A stretch of DNA of 64,000 nucleotides from Zonotrichia leucophrys gambelii (GCF_028769735.1 NC_088170.1:43006920-43070919), one strand, 5' to 3'; positions 48,362 through 61,482 are shown, numbered from the stretch's first letter. Translations and numbers: made by a program. Notes: generated by a model not told the origin, from the sequence alone.

Positions 48362-48823
48362 GCAGTCTTAGCTACGGAAAACTCCATACTTTCGTCTTTA
48401 GCGTTTCTTGTCCTCTCCAACTTTGCAAAAAGTTTTTCCACTATGTCTGGCAAGGAGAATCTGGGTCAGGGCTGAAAACATCTCCCATCGTGTTTTACAT
48501 GTTGCAGAGAGGTTTGCAGAGTGTTTTGCGAGAAGAAAAACAAAGTTGTCCAAAACACCTTCCAACCGAATGTTCATGTGTTTGGAAAAGGTAGGAGAGT
48601 GGTAAGGTACTGTTTTCTATCAGTTTGCAAGCTGCGCACACTATCCCAGTGTTGTGCAGCTTCATTCTTCAGCTTTCGAAAGCAGCCGCTCTCTCCGGCT
48701 CGCGGTGACGAAGAAGCGGCTTCTTCGAGCAAAGGCGATTGTGCCGGTCACAGTGCACTGCAGACGGCGGCTTCTACCGAAATGTGCTCCGTATCTGCTG
48801 ATGGCTCCGGAGGTCTCTGTACC
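48362..48823 (+). repeat. Sat A monomer inside unit 4
   Basis: As in unit 2, essentially unchanged. Confidence 0.87.
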
Positions 48824-51297
48824 TTCCAATTCCGTTTTTGGTCTTGGCAATGCAAATGGTTTACTTGCAGCAGTAGGACGGGACAGTGAACTGGACTTTC
48901 TGCTGTTAGAGAGAAGCTAATGAAAAAGTTTCACCAGGTTGTAAAACAAGAAAATTGTCATGAAAAGAAGCCAGCCTTGTCCCCTTAGATTTGCTAGCTG
49001 TGTTTGAACAAAATGAAATGTGTCAACTCGGTGTTCCTGGGTATCACATCAGTTACAGGTACTTCAGTTGCTGAATTTCTCTCGTCAAGTTAAGAAGAGA
49101 ATCCAAGGAATTGTGATTTCATGCTCACAATTCACCCTAGTGTGCCGAAAGGTGAAAAAGGGGTGGAAGGTGCACGGGTCAATTAACTTGAATGGCCTAT
49201 GTAAATCAGCGGCCACTGATTTCCTGAAGGCTTCAACAGGTCAGTTGCCTATGTGTTTCTTGGAATTGTTTTAACCTTCGGTCATGTTTTTCTTGGGATT
49301 CTTTTACCCTTTCCCTATTAGTTCAGCCTTTGGTCTCCAGCCTTTGCTGACATTTCAAGTATCTCGGTAGCCTGGAAATGTGTTGTCATAATTGCTGACA
49401 TCATTATTCCCTTCAAAGGGTTGTTTGCCTCAAGTCTCAGTTTTGCTGGTTTTCTGCTAGTTGATTGTCAGAGGGCAGCAGGTGTTGTGTAGGAGCAAGT
49501 ACACAAACCCATAGCTTGCTTTTCTTTTGATTTGGCCTGTGTAGCTAATGGAATGACTGAACATCTGTGAGAGGCTTTTCTCTCCCCGTTAGGTTTCACT
49601 GGAAGGGCAGATGCAAATGGTCTACCTGAAGTCTTGGCACAGAAGAAAGTAGTGGTTTGCTGCTGCACCTAGCTAGAAGCTTACAAAAGGAAGGCCTTGG
49701 GCTGAGGCCCATTCCATTGGCTAAGTAGAAAAGGACTGTGGGAAGGTGAGGCAGCTGAATTAGAGGTAGATCAACAAGTTCTAGAACGGTCGTGTGTTCA
49801 AAGCCTGGTGTATGGTGGTTGGTTGAATGGTGTTTGTTATGGCTTAAAGCTATGGAACTGATAAAGGCAAAGTTGCAAGAAAGCAGCTCTCCTTTGCATC
49901 TTGCTGGGGACTCTGCTTCACCACGGACCCTCAACTCCAAGTTTGCCAAGGAGATGATCAGTAGGACTGTTGCAGAGCTGCTGTGTGCATCTGAATGGAA
50001 TGGCAGAGAGTGAAGCGCTGGACATTTCTGGCTTTAGTACAATGCTGCTGCATTGGTGCCAGTTTAGTTGGTTTTCCATCAGTGGCCTTTCTGTCTAGAA
50101 GTACACTGCCCAGAGTCTTTCTAGCATGTGATGCCATTTCCTTCCTGTTGTTTTCATACCTTCCTTCAGTTGAAAGGATGATACAATCTTTCCATTTTGA
50201 AGATCCCTGTTAGGAAACACTATGCAAGAGGAGTCATCGCTCCCTTTTCTTCTGCCTCCTTTGTCATTTTCAGAGACTCATTTCAAATTTCTGCTCATGT
50301 CAAGAGGAATACTGAGATTACCTAGCAGGGTTGGTACTCTCAGCTGCTTTCTTCTTTCATACTGCTTCATACTGGATGTGACTTAAAGGCCTTGTTTTGT
50401 CATCTGCATTCTGCTGTGATCCAAAGCTAAATATTCCAGGCGTGTGAACACAAAAAGAACTCCTAGGCTTTTGCAAGAACTAGCCCAGGAGGATTTGTGT
50501 TCAATTTGATCTCTACAGTGTTTCAGAAAAAAGGAGATTGTACTGTCTTCTTGTGTACTCTCTTCTTGTGCTCTCCTAGTTAATCTACCGGCGTGACTCA
50601 TTTGCCATCATCTCATGGTACAAATTCTGCATAGTTTCGTGTCCATACAAATGCCAGTTGCCAAGGAGCCTATCTGACCATTCAAGGGGCAAAGAATTGT
50701 AAGGCTTGCAAGTTCATTTGCTGAAACTGTAAGTCATGCCATATCAAAGTGACAGAGGAAATCCATTGATCTAGGACTTTCAGCTGGACACCTCTGAGAA
50801 TAGCAGCTTGTCAGCAATGACACAGCCATCTTCCTAGCTGTATTCCAGAAAGAGGAAAGGGACACCTTCAATGATTAATATGTTTGGCATGAGAAAAACG
50901 CAAGAAATGCACCGGAAATTACTTTAGTCAGATAAAGTGCGTTTCTCTAGTGAGAATTTTGCACTTGCTCTTTCTTGTCTGTGCCTCTACTTTTCACAGA
51001 AGACAGGGGAGCATTTCATGATTATTGTTCTTTTGCTTCCTTTTGTTGGCCTCCCTCTTTCCACCTGCAATTAACAAATTTGCCTTTCTTTATTGGCTTC
51101 TCTTACTTTACTTCGAGAATTTTACATTAGGCCAACTAACATAATGTTCAAAGTTCTCAGAGAGTGGAGAGAAGTAGAAGGTACAGAAAAAAGAACAAAA
51201 CAAATCCAGAAAAATAGGCAAATTTTAACAGTCTTCTGTGAGAACATTAAGAAACAAGATTTCTTTGAAATGAGTAACGCAGGGGACATTTGACGCA

Positions 51298-51632
51298 GTC
51301 AAATCAGGCCGACATTGCATTGGAGCCAGCATGGGTCTGGGAACAATCCTGCGCGGCGTGGATTTTCAGGAACAAGCCGGCCACTCCCAGCCACAGGCCC
51401 CACAACACAAACTACAGCCCTTTTCCCTGGAAGTAAAACTGACCTGCCCATCTTCTGGCCGGCAGATTGCAGGAGCCACTTGGCTCTATCAAACCAGCCC
51501 GACTCGGCGCTGGTGCCCCCTTGGGTCTGGGAACCATCCTGCGCGGCCTGGATTTTCAGGAGCCAGCTGGCCACTCCCAGCCGCAGGCCCCCAAACCCAA
51601 ACCACGGCCTATTTCCCTGGCAAACAAAACTA
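51298..51632 (+). repeat. Sat B block of unit 5, two monomers
   Basis: Two monomers, essentially identical to those of unit 1. Confidence 0.88.
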
Positions 51633-52205
51633 GACAAATCTGGGACTTTTTTACCAACTAAAATTGTTTGAATAATCTGGTCATCATAATTGATTTCCAC
51701 AAGGAATTTTTAAAATCTTTCTTCGAGTTCAGAAAGTCCAGGACTGAGGTCTTTTTCTTCCCTTATCAATATTGCAATGAAATTGATAAATAAAGACCAA
51801 CTCTTTATTTTTCTTTTTAACCCAAGTAGATAATTACTATTCATTAATCCATTTTGTGGACCAATATTTGCCATTCTGATGTAAGTTGTCACTTCTTTAC
51901 AATAGACATTCTGTGACTATGTTGACAAGTCTTGGGTGATGATCCTAACTGGTCTTAGATACACATAGGGGGAAATTTCCTCAACCAGTGTCAGTCCTGA
52001 GCATGCGTATCAGAAGGTCTTTCTGTAGCTGGGAATTTTCCCATGAAAGGGATTCAGTTAGGGAAGAGACACTTGTCCCAGAGTTTTACATTCTTCTTGA
52101 ACACTGCTTAAGGAACATGGATCCCATGTCCATTTGGATCTCTGTCTGCACAGAACTTTGTCATGCCAGTGCTTGAAATGCATCTCGAAGAGAATTCACT
52201 ACACA

Positions 52206-52540
52206 GAATGAATGAGAGTGGTAGGGCTCAGTGGGGCTCACCAGGCCCAACCCCCCCTGTTAAACCAGGATACCTAGAGCCTCTTGCCCGCGATTCTATC
52301 TGGGTGTACTTTTAATGTCTTCTAAGATCCAGGCTTCAGAAGCTTTCTGGGCAGTCTGTGCCGCGGTTCAGTCACCCTCACAGTAAAACATCATTTGGTG
52401 ATGTTCATAGGCAATCTCCTGTATTTCAGTGTGTGCCCACTGCCTCTTGTCTTTTCACTCAGCATCACTTAAAAGACACTGGCTCCCTCCCTTTTGCATT
52501 ATTGCTTCCCGTATGTATGTGTGCAGCCATGTAGAGAAAT
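52206..52540 (-). mobile_element. CR1 LINE 3' fragment, unit 5
   Basis: Same insertion as in unit 1. The last unit with this fragment, since unit 6 lacks the spacer. Confidence 0.78.
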
Positions 52541-52812
52541 GTAAAAAACCTCCCTGAAGGCCACGCAGACAATATTCCCTTCATCTACCAGTCAAGTTGA
52601 TTCATCAGAGGTGTTGAAAAAGTTGTTCAGCATGAAATTCCCCAGGAAAATCCATGCCGAGTACATTGCTTTGTCCTCCTTCATATGCCAGGCAAGGCTT
52701 TCAGGAATAGCTGCCCCATCAACTTCGTGGGGTCAAAAAAGAGGCTGGCTAACTTGTACTTTTCCGAGTCCTCCTAATAGCCATTTTTGAAGAGGGCAGT
52801 CTTTTGCTTTCA

Positions 52813-53275
52813 TGCAGTCTTAGCTACGGAAAACTCCATACTTTCGTCTTTAGCGTTTCTTGTCCTCTCCAACTTTGCAAAAAGTTTTTCCACTATGTCT
52901 GGCAAGGAGAATCTGGGTCAGGGCTGAAAACATCTCCCATCGTGTTTTACATGTTGCAGAGAGGTTTGCAGAGTGTTTTGCGAGAAGAAAAACAAAGTTG
53001 TCCAAAACACCTTCCAACCGAATGTTCATGTGTTTGGAAAAGGTAGGAGAGTGGTAAGGTACTGTTTTCTATCAGTTTGCAAGCTGCGCACACTATCCCA
53101 GTGTTGTGCAGCTTCATTCTTCAGCTTTCGAAAGCAGCCGCTCTCTCCGGCTCGCGGTGACGAAGAAGCGGCTTCTTCGAGCAAAGGCGATTGTGCCGGT
53201 CACAGTGCACTGCAGACGGCGGCTTCTACCGAAATGTGCTCCGTATCTGCTGATGGCTCCGGAGGTCTCTGTACC
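52813..53275 (+). repeat. Sat A monomer inside unit 5
   Basis: As in unit 2, essentially unchanged. Confidence 0.87.
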
Positions 53276-55749
53276 TTCCAATTCCGTTTTTGGTCTTGGC
53301 AATGCAAATGGTTTACTTGCAGCAGTAGGACGGGACAGTGAACTGGACTTTCTGCTGTTAGAGAGAAGCTAATGAAAAAGTTTCACCAGGTTGTAAAACA
53401 AGAAAATTGTCATGAAAAGAAGCCAGCCTTGTCCCCTTAGATTTGCTAGCTGTGTTTGAACAAAATGAAATGTGTCAACTCGGTGTTCCTGGGTATCACA
53501 TCAGTTACAGGTACTTCAGTTGCTGAATTTCTCTCGTCAAGTTAAGAAGAGAATCCAAGGAATTGTGATTTCATGCTCACAATTCACCCTAGTGTGCCGA
53601 AAGGTGAAAAAGGGGTGGAAGGTGCACGGGTCAATTAACTTGAATGGCCTATGTAAATCAGCGGCCACTGATTTCCTGAAGGCTTCAACAGGTCAGTTGC
53701 CTATGTGTTTCTTGGAATTGTTTTAACCTTCGGTCATGTTTTTCTTGGGATTCTTTTACCCTTTCCCTATTAGTTCAGCCTTTGGTCTCCAGCCTTTGCT
53801 GACATTTCAAGTATCTCGGTAGCCTGGAAATGTGTTGTCATAATTGCTGACATCATTATTCCCTTCAAAGGGTTGTTTGCCTCAAGTCTCAGTTTTGCTG
53901 GTTTTCTGCTAGTTGATTGTCAGAGGGCAGCAGGTGTTGTGTAGGAGCAAGTACACAAACCCATAGCTTGCTTTTCTTTTGATTTGGCCTGTGTAGCTAA
54001 TGGAATGACTGAACATCTGTGAGAGGCTTTTCTCTCCCCGTTAGGTTTCACTGGAAGGGCAGATGCAAATGGTCTACCTGAAGTCTTGGCACAGAAGAAA
54101 GTAGTGGTTTGCTGCTGCATCTAGCTAGAAGCTTACAAAAGGAAGGCCTTGGGCTGAGGCCCATTCCATTGGCTAAGTAGAAAAGGACTGTGGGAAGGTG
54201 AGGCAGCTGAATTAGAGGTAGATCAACAAGTTCTAGAACGGTCGTGTGTTCAAAGCCTGGTGTATGGTGGTTGGTTGAATGGTGTTTGTTATGGCTTAAA
54301 GCTATGGAACTGATAAAGGCAAAGTTGCAAGAAAGCAGCTCTCCTTTGCATCTTGCTGGGGACTCTGCTTCACCACGGACCCTCAACTCCAAGTTTGCCA
54401 AGGAGATGATCAGTAGGACTGTTGCAGAGCTGCTGTGTGCATCTGAATGGAATGGCAGAGAGTGAAGCGCTGGACATTTCTGGCTTTAGTACAATGCTGC
54501 TGCATTGGTGCCAGTTTAGTTGGTTTTCCATCAGTGGCCTTTCTGTCTAGAAGTACACTGCCCAGAGTCTTTCTAGCATGTGATGCCATTTCCTTCCTGT
54601 TGTTTTCATACCTTCCTTCAGTTGAAAGGATGATACAATCTTTCCATTTTGAAGATCCCTGTTAGGAAACACTATGCAAGAGGAGTCATCGCTCCCTTTT
54701 CTTCTGCCTCCTTTGTCATTTTCAGAGACTCATTTCAAATTTCTGCTCATGTCAAGAGGAATACTGAGATTACCTAGCAGGGTTGGTACTCTCAGCTGCT
54801 TTCTTCTTTCATACTGCTTCATACTGGATGTGACTTAAAGGCCTTGTTTTGTCATCTGCATTCTGCTGTGATCCAAAGCTAAATATTCCAGGCGTGTGAA
54901 CACAAAAAGAACTCCTAGGCTTTTGCAAGAACTAGCCCAGGAGGATTTGTGTTCAATTTGATCTCTACAGTGTTTCAGAAAAAAGGAGATTGTACTGTCT
55001 TCTTGTGTACTCTCTTCTTGTGCTCTCCTAGTTAATCTACCGGCGTGACTCATTTGCCATCATCTCATGGTACAAATTCTGCATAGTTTCGTGTCCATAC
55101 AAATGCCAGTTGCCAAGGAGCCTATCTGACCATTCAAGGGGCAAAGAATTGTAAGGCTTGCAAGTTCATTTGCTGAAACTGTAAGTCATGCCATATCAAA
55201 GTGACAGAGGAAATCCATTGATCTAGGACTTTCAGCTGGACACCTCTGAGAATAGCAGCTTGTCAGCAATGACACAGCCATCTTCCTAGCTGTATTCCAG
55301 AAAGAGGAAAGGGACACCTTCAATGATTAATATGTTTGGCATGAGAAAAACGCAAGAAATGCACCGGAAATTACTTTAGTCAGATAAAGTGCGTTTCTCT
55401 AGTGAGAATTTTGCACTTGCTCTTTCTTGTCTGTGCCTCTACTTTTCACAGAGGACAGGGGAGCATTTCATGATTATTGTTCTTTTGCTTCCTTTTGTTG
55501 GCCTCCCTCTTTCCACCTGCAATTAACAAATTTGCCTTTCTTTATTGGCTTCTCTTACTTTACTTCGAGAATTTTACATTAGGTCAACTAACATAATGTT
55601 CAAAGTTCTCAGAGAGTGGAGAGAAGTAGAAGGTACAGAAAAAAGAACAAAACAAATCCAGAAAAATAGGCAAATTTTAACAGTCTTCTGTGAGAACATT
55701 AGGACACAAGATTTCTTTGAAATGAGTAACGCAGGGGACATTTGACGCA

Positions 55750-57237
55750 GTCAAATCAGGCCGACATTGCATTGGAGCCAGCATGGGTCTGGGAACAATC
55801 CTGTGTATCGTGGATTTTCAGGAGCCAGCTGCCCCTACCAACTACAGGACACCAAACACAAACGACGGCCCTTTTCCCTTGAAAAAAAACTCAGCTGCCC
55901 GCTTCTGGATGGCAGATTGCAGGAGTCACATGGTACTATCAAACCAGCACGACTTGGCACTGGTGCCACCATTCATCTGGAAACCAACCTGCGTATCGTG
56001 GATTTTCAGGAGCCCGCTGGCCACTCCCTACTCTCCCCCAAAAAAAAACCCGCCGCCCTTTTCCCTCGAAACAAAACTCACCAGCCCAGCTTCTGGACTG
56101 CTGATTGCAGGAGCCACATGGTTCTATCAAACCAACCCGACTTGGCACTGGTGCCAGCTTGGGTCTGGAAACCATCCTGCATATCGTGGAGTTTGATCAG
56201 CCAGCCAGCCACTCCCAGCCACAGGCCCGCAATCACAAACCTCGACCAGTTCCCTGCAAAGAAAATAACCCCCCGGCTTATGCATGGCAGATTCCAGGAG
56301 CCACTTGGTACTATCAAACCAGCCCGACTTGGCACTGGTTCCCCCTTGGGTCTGGGAACCATCCTGCGCGGCGTGGATTTTCAGGAGCCAGGCGGCCACT
56401 CCCAGCCACCGGCCCCCAAACACAAGCCACGGCCCTTTTCCCTGGAAAAAAAACTCAGCTGACCCGCTACTTGCTGCCAGATATCAGGAGCCACTTTGTA
56501 CTATCATAGCAGTCCGACATGGCAGTGGTGCCCCCTTGGGTCTGGGAACCATCCTGCGCGGCGTGGATTTTCAGGAACAAGCCGGCCACTCCCAGCCACA
56601 GGCCCCAAAACACAAACTATGGCCTTTTTTCCTGGAAGTAAAACTGACCTGCCCATCTTGTGTCTGGCAGATTGCAGGAGCCACTTGGTACTATGAAACC
56701 AGCCCGACTTGGCACTGGTGCCACCTTTCACCTTGGAACCATCCTGCGTATCTTGGATTTTCAGGAGCCATCCGGCCTCTCCCAGCCACAGGCCCACAAA
56801 CATATACCACGGCCCTTTTCCCTGGAAAGAAAACTCAGCTGCCCCGCTTCTGGATGGTGGATTGCAGGAGCCACTTTGTGCTATCAAACCAGCCCAACTT
56901 GGCACTGGTGCCCTCTTGGGTCTGGGAACGATCCTGCGCGGCGTGGATTTTCAGGAGCCAACCGGCCACTCCCAGCCACAGGCCCCCATACACAAACCAT
57001 GGCCCTTTTCCCTGGCAAACAAAACTCACTCACCCCGCTTCTGGTTCGCAGATTGCAGCAGCCACTTTCCTCTATCAAACCAGCCCGACTCGGCACTGGT
57101 GCCCTCTTGGGTCTGCGAACATCCGCGCGTGGAATTTTCAGGAGCCAGCCGCCACTCCCAGCCACAGGCCCCAAACACAAACCACGGCCCTTTACCCGGA
57201 AAAAAACTAGCTGCCCGTTCTGGCTGGCAGATTGCAG
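55750..57237 (+). repeat. Expanded Sat B array of unit 6, eight monomers
   Basis: GGATTTTCAGG landmarks or close variants occur at about 55812, 56000, 56189, 56375, 56565, 56755, 56945 and 57131, a spacing of 186-190 bp. Monomers differ from each other by several percent, so this array is older or less homogenised than the 4.45-kb units. A 308-codon open frame crosses it, but the period of about 189 (0 mod 3) explains this. Avian centromeric satellites of about 190 bp are known, so Sat B could be related. I did not recognise it by name. Confidence 0.88.
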
Positions 57238-57645
57238 GAAAACTCCATATTTTTGTTTTTAAAGGGTTTTTTGTCCCCCCCCCTTGGAAAAATTTTTTTC
57301 CCCAAAGTCTGGCAAGGGAATCGGGGTCGGGGGGAAAAAATCTCCCCGTGTTTTACATTTTCAGAGATTTCAGAGTTTTGCGGGGAAAAAAAAAAAGTTT
57401 CCAAAAAATTTTTAACCCAAAATTTTATGTGTTTGGAAAAGGAGGGGGTGGTAAGGTACTGTTTTCTTTCGTTTGCAAGCTGCGAAACACTATCCCATGT
57501 TTTGCAGCTTCTTTTTCCAGCTTTCAAGCACCCCCCCCCGGGCTCGGGAGACGAAAAAGGGGGTTTTTCGGAAAAGGGAAAAAGTGGGGGCAAGTGCCTG
57601 CGGCGGGGGCTTCAAAACCCAAATGGCTCCGATCTCTGTTGCCCC
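57238..57645 (+). repeat. Corrupted Sat A monomer inside unit 6
   Basis: Recognisable by GGAAAACTCCATA, GTCTGGCAAGG, GTGTTTGGAAAAGG and GGTAAGGTACTG in the correct order, but with stretched homopolymers and many missing bases. It joins directly to Sat B on its left. Confidence 0.75.
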
Positions 57646-59094
57646 GGGGGGCTGGGTATTTTTCCCAAAATTTTTTTTTTTGGGTTTTTGGGAAAGCAAA
57701 GGTTTATTTTTCAGCGTAGGGGGGGGCAGTAAAACTACTTTTTTTTTTTGAGAGAACAATAAAAATTTCCCCCAAGGTTGTAAAACAAAAAAATTGTCTA
57801 AAAAGAAGCCCCCCCTTTTCCCCTTTAGATTTGCTACTGTTTTTAACAAAATAAAAAAGTTTTCAACTGGGTTTTCCCTGGGAACAAATCATTACAGGTA
57901 TTTTAGTTTTAAAAATTTCTCTGTCAATTAAAAGAAACCCAAAGGGAAATTTTTGGGTTTTTATGCCACAATTCCCCGGGGGCCAAAGGTAAAAAAGGGG
58001 GGGAAAGGGGGAAAGGGGGCAATTAACTTAAATGGCCAAAGTAAACAGGGCCCACTATTTTCCCCAAAGGGGGTTCAACAGGTCTTTTCCTTGTTTTTTT
58101 TGGAATTTTTTTAACCTTCTGGTCATGTTTTTTCTTGGGGATTCTTTTACCGTTCCTAATAGTTCAGCCTTTGGTCTCCGCCTTTGCTGACATTTCATGT
58201 ATTCGGTAGCTTGGAATAATGGTGTTGTCATAATTGCGACTTCATTATTCCCTTCATAGGGTTGTTGCCTCAAGTTTCAGTTTTTCTGTTTCTGCTAGGT
58301 TGATTGTCACGAGGGGCAGCAGGTGTGTTTAGAGCAAGACACAAACCCATAGCTTGCTTTTCTTTTGATTTGGCTTGTGTTAGCAATGGAAATGACTTGA
58401 CCATCTGTGAGAGGCTTTTCTCTCCCCGTTAGGTTTCATGGATGCAGATGAAATCGTCTACCTGAATTCTTGGACAGAAGAAAAGTAGTGGTTTGTGTGA
58501 TCTAGTAGAGTACAAAACGGTAAGGCCTTGGGTGAGGCCATTATTGGCTAAGTAGAAAAAGACTGTGGGACGGTGAGGCAGCTGAATTAGAGGTAGATCT
58601 CAACTTGTTCTAGAACGGTCGTGTGTTCTCAATAGCCTGGTGTATGGTGGTTTGGTTGAATGGTGTATGTTATGCTTAAAGCTATGGAACTGATAAAGGC
58701 AAAGATGCAAGAAGAGCTCTCCTTTGCATCTTGCTGGGGACTCTGTCACACGGACCCTCAATCCAAGTTTGCAAGAGATGGATCAGTTGACTGTTGCGCA
58801 GAGCTGCTGTGTGATCTGAATGGAATGGCAGAGAGTGAAAGCGCTGGACATTTTGGCTTAGTTACAATGCTGCATGCATTGGTGTGCCAGTTTAGTTGGT
58901 TTTCATCAGTGCCCATTCTGTCTAGGAAGTACATGCCCGAGTCTTTCTAGATTGTGATGCATTTCTTCCTGTTGTTTTATTACCTTCCTACAGTTGAAAG
59001 GATGATACAAATACTTTCCATTTTGAAGATCTGTTAGGAAAAAATGCAGAGGAGTCATCGCTCTTTACATCTGCCCTCCAATGTCATTTTCAGG
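57646..59094 (+). repeat. Partial, degraded macrosatellite unit 7
   Basis: The order of core landmarks is kept (GTTGTAAAAC near 57777, GGCAGCAGGTGT near 58314, GGAACTGATAAAGGC near 58685, TCATTTTCAGGAG near 59083). However, homopolymers are stretched or shortened and bases are missing throughout. It breaks off into G/T-only sequence at about 59095. Confidence 0.75.
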
Positions 59095-61482
59095 AGTTTT
59101 TAGTTTGGGGGTGGTTTGTTTTGTGTTGGTGTGTTGGTGGGTGGGTTGGGGGGGGGGTGAGGGGGTTTGTTGGTTTGGGGTTTTACGGGGTTTGTTTGGT
59201 TTTTTGTTTTTTGGTGGTTGTTGTTTGTGTGTTGTGCGTTGTGAGGTTGTTGGGTTGGTTGGTGGATGGGTTGGGTTGTTGGGGTTGTTTTGGGGGGGGG
59301 GTGGTGGTTAGTGTTGTGGGGTGTGTGTGGTGTTTGTGGTGGGGGGAGTTGGGGTTGGTGGTTTTGTGGTTTTTTTGGTTTGTTGGTGGGTGGGGGTGTT
59401 GGTGGGTGTGGTGGATGTGGGTGGTGGGTTGGTGGTTGGTGTGGTGTTTGGTTGTGGTGGGGTTGTGTTGGTGGGGTTGTGGTTTGGTTGGGGTGTGTTG
59501 GGTTTGTTTGGTTTGTGTTGTGGTTTGTGTGGTTGTGGGTTGTGTTGGTTGTGGTGGGGTGGGTTTGTGGTGTTGGTTGTTGGTGTGGTGGTTGTGGTGT
59601 TGTTGTGTGGTTGTTGTGTGTTTGTGTGTTGGGTTGGGTTTGGTTTGGTTGTGGGGTGTTTGGGTGGTGGTTTGTTGTGGTGTTGTTTGGTTTTGTTGGT
59701 TGTTGGTTGGTTGTGGTGGGTTGGGTTTGTTTGTGTTGGTTGTGGTGTTTGGTTTGGTTGTGTTGTTGGGTTGTGTTGGTGGTTTGTTTTGGTTTGGTTT
59801 GGGTGGTGTTTGGGTGTTGTTGTGTGTTGTTTGGTGTGGTTTGTGTGTTTGTGGTTGTTGGTTGTTTGTTGTGGTGTTTTGTGTTTGTGGTTGGTTTGTG
59901 TTGGTTTGTTGGGGGTTGTGGGGTGTGTGGTGTGGGTGTGGGTGGTTTTGGTTGTGTTGTTTTTTTGGTTTGGGGTGGTTTTGGGTTTGTTGGTGGTTGT
60001 GTGGGGTGTGTGTTTGTGGGGTGTTGTTTGTGTGGGGGTGTTTGTGGTTGTTGTGGGTGTTTGGGGGGTGTGTGTGGTGTGTTTGGTGTTGGTGGGTTGT
60101 TTGGTTGTGGTGTTGGTTGTGGTGTGTGTGGGTGTTGGTTTGGTGTTGGTGTTGTTGTTGTTGGTGGGTTGTGTTGGTTGTTTGTGGTGTTGTGTTGTGT
60201 GGTTTTGTTGTTGGGTTTGTGTGGTTGGGTTGGGGGTGTTGGTTGGGGTTTGGTTGGTTGGTTGTTGTTGTTTGTGTGGTGTTTGTTGTTTTTTTTGTGG
60301 GTTTGGTTTGGTTGGTGTTTTGGTTTGTGTGGTGGTGTTTGTTTGGGTTGTGTTTGGTTTGGTTTTTGGGTGGGTGTGTGTGGTTGTGGTGTTTGTTTGT
60401 GTTGGTTTGTGGGTTGTGGTTGTGTTGTTTGTTGTTGGGTTGTTGTGTTGGTTTGTGGTGGTGTGGGTTGTTGTGTTTTGTGGTTGTTGGGTTTTTGGGT
60501 TGTTTGTGTGTTGGTTTGGTGTGGGGGTTGGGTGTTGGGTTTGGTTGTGGTTTTGTGGTGGGGTGTTGTGTTTTGTTGTTGTGGTGTGGTGGTTTGTGGG
60601 TGGTTTGTTGGTGGTTGTGTGTTTGTTGTTTTGTTGGGTGTTGTTTGTTGTTTGTGGTGGTGTGTTTGTTGGGTGTGTGTTTTGTTTTGGGTTTGTTGTG
60701 TTGGGTGTTGTTTGTGGTTGGGTGTGTTTGTTTTGTGTTGTGTGTGGTTGTTGTTTGTTGGGTGTGGTTGTTTTGTGGGTTGTGTTTGTTTTGTGTTGGT
60801 TTTGGTTTGGTGGTGTGTTGTTTGTGTGTGTTTGTTGTTTGGTTTGGGGTTGTTGGTTTGTGGTTTGTTGGGGTGGGTGGTTGGTGTTTGTTTGTTTTTT
60901 GTGTTGGGTGGTTGTTGGTGTTTGGTTTTGGTGGTTGTTGGTTGTTTGGTGGGTTTGTGGTTGTGTTGGTGTTGTTGTGTGGTGGTGTTGTTGGTGTGGG
61001 TGTGGTTGTGTGTGGGGTTTGTGTTTTGTGTTTGTTGGTGTTTGTGGTGTTGTTTGGTGTTGTGGGTGGGGTTTGTGTTTGGGGGTGTTGGTTGTGTGTT
61101 TGTTTGTTTTGTTTGTGGTGTGTTGTGTTTTGTGGTGTTGGTTGTGTTGTGTGTTTGGGTGGGTGTTGGTTTGTTGGTGTGTTGTGTGTTGTTTGTGGTG
61201 TTGTGTGGTTTGTTGTGGGGGGTGGTTTGTGTGTGGTGGGGGTGTGTGGTGTGTGGTTGGTGTTTGTTGTGTGGTGGTTGATTGTGGTTGTTGGGTGTTT
61301 GTGTGGTGGTTGTTTGGTTGTGGTGTGGGTTGGGTGTTGGTGTTTTGTTTGGGTGGTTGGTGTTGTGTGTGGGTTTGGGGTGGTGTTGTGTGTTGTGGTG
61401 GGGGTTGTGTGGTGGGTGTTGGGTTTGGTGTTGGTTGTTTTTTGGGTTGGTGTTTGGGGGTGGGTGTTTGTTTTGTTGGTGT

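Larger units (their letters stand above)
44375..48823 (+). repeat. Macrosatellite unit 4 (4449 bp)
   Basis: Standard order and near-identical sequence. Minor differences are GATGGCAG for GCCGGCAG in Sat B near 47009 and small losses in A and G runs. The left junction is of the GATGGCTCC type. Confidence 0.93.
48824..53275 (+). repeat. Macrosatellite unit 5 (4452 bp)
   Basis: Standard order and near-identical to units 2 and 4 over the whole length. Sat B is two monomers at 51298-51632, followed by the spacer with CR1 and a Sat A monomer. Confidence 0.93.
53276..57645 (+). repeat. Macrosatellite unit 6 (rearranged)
   Basis: The core is standard to 55749. Sat B then expands to about eight monomers (55750-57237) and passes straight into Sat A at 57238. 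The 1.2-kb spacer and CR1 piece found in units 1-5 are absent. The end of the unit is approximate because the Sat A monomer is heavily corrupted. Confidence 0.8.

Noticed and set aside
12835..57645. CRISPR-like array because of regular repeats
   Set aside because: Repeats are 433 bp, 189 bp and 4.45 kb with no unique spacers, in a vertebrate-type genome with LINE and retroviral remains.
56709..57719. A 336-codon open frame over the Sat B array and corrupted Sat A
   Set aside because: Sat B has a period of about 189, a multiple of three, so any open frame in one monomer repeats. The last third is in corrupted sequence.
59266..61281. A 671-codon open frame on plus
   Set aside because: The sequence is almost only G and T, so stop codons cannot occur. 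The product would contain essentially only Gly, Val, Cys, Trp, Leu and Phe. It is a composition artefact.
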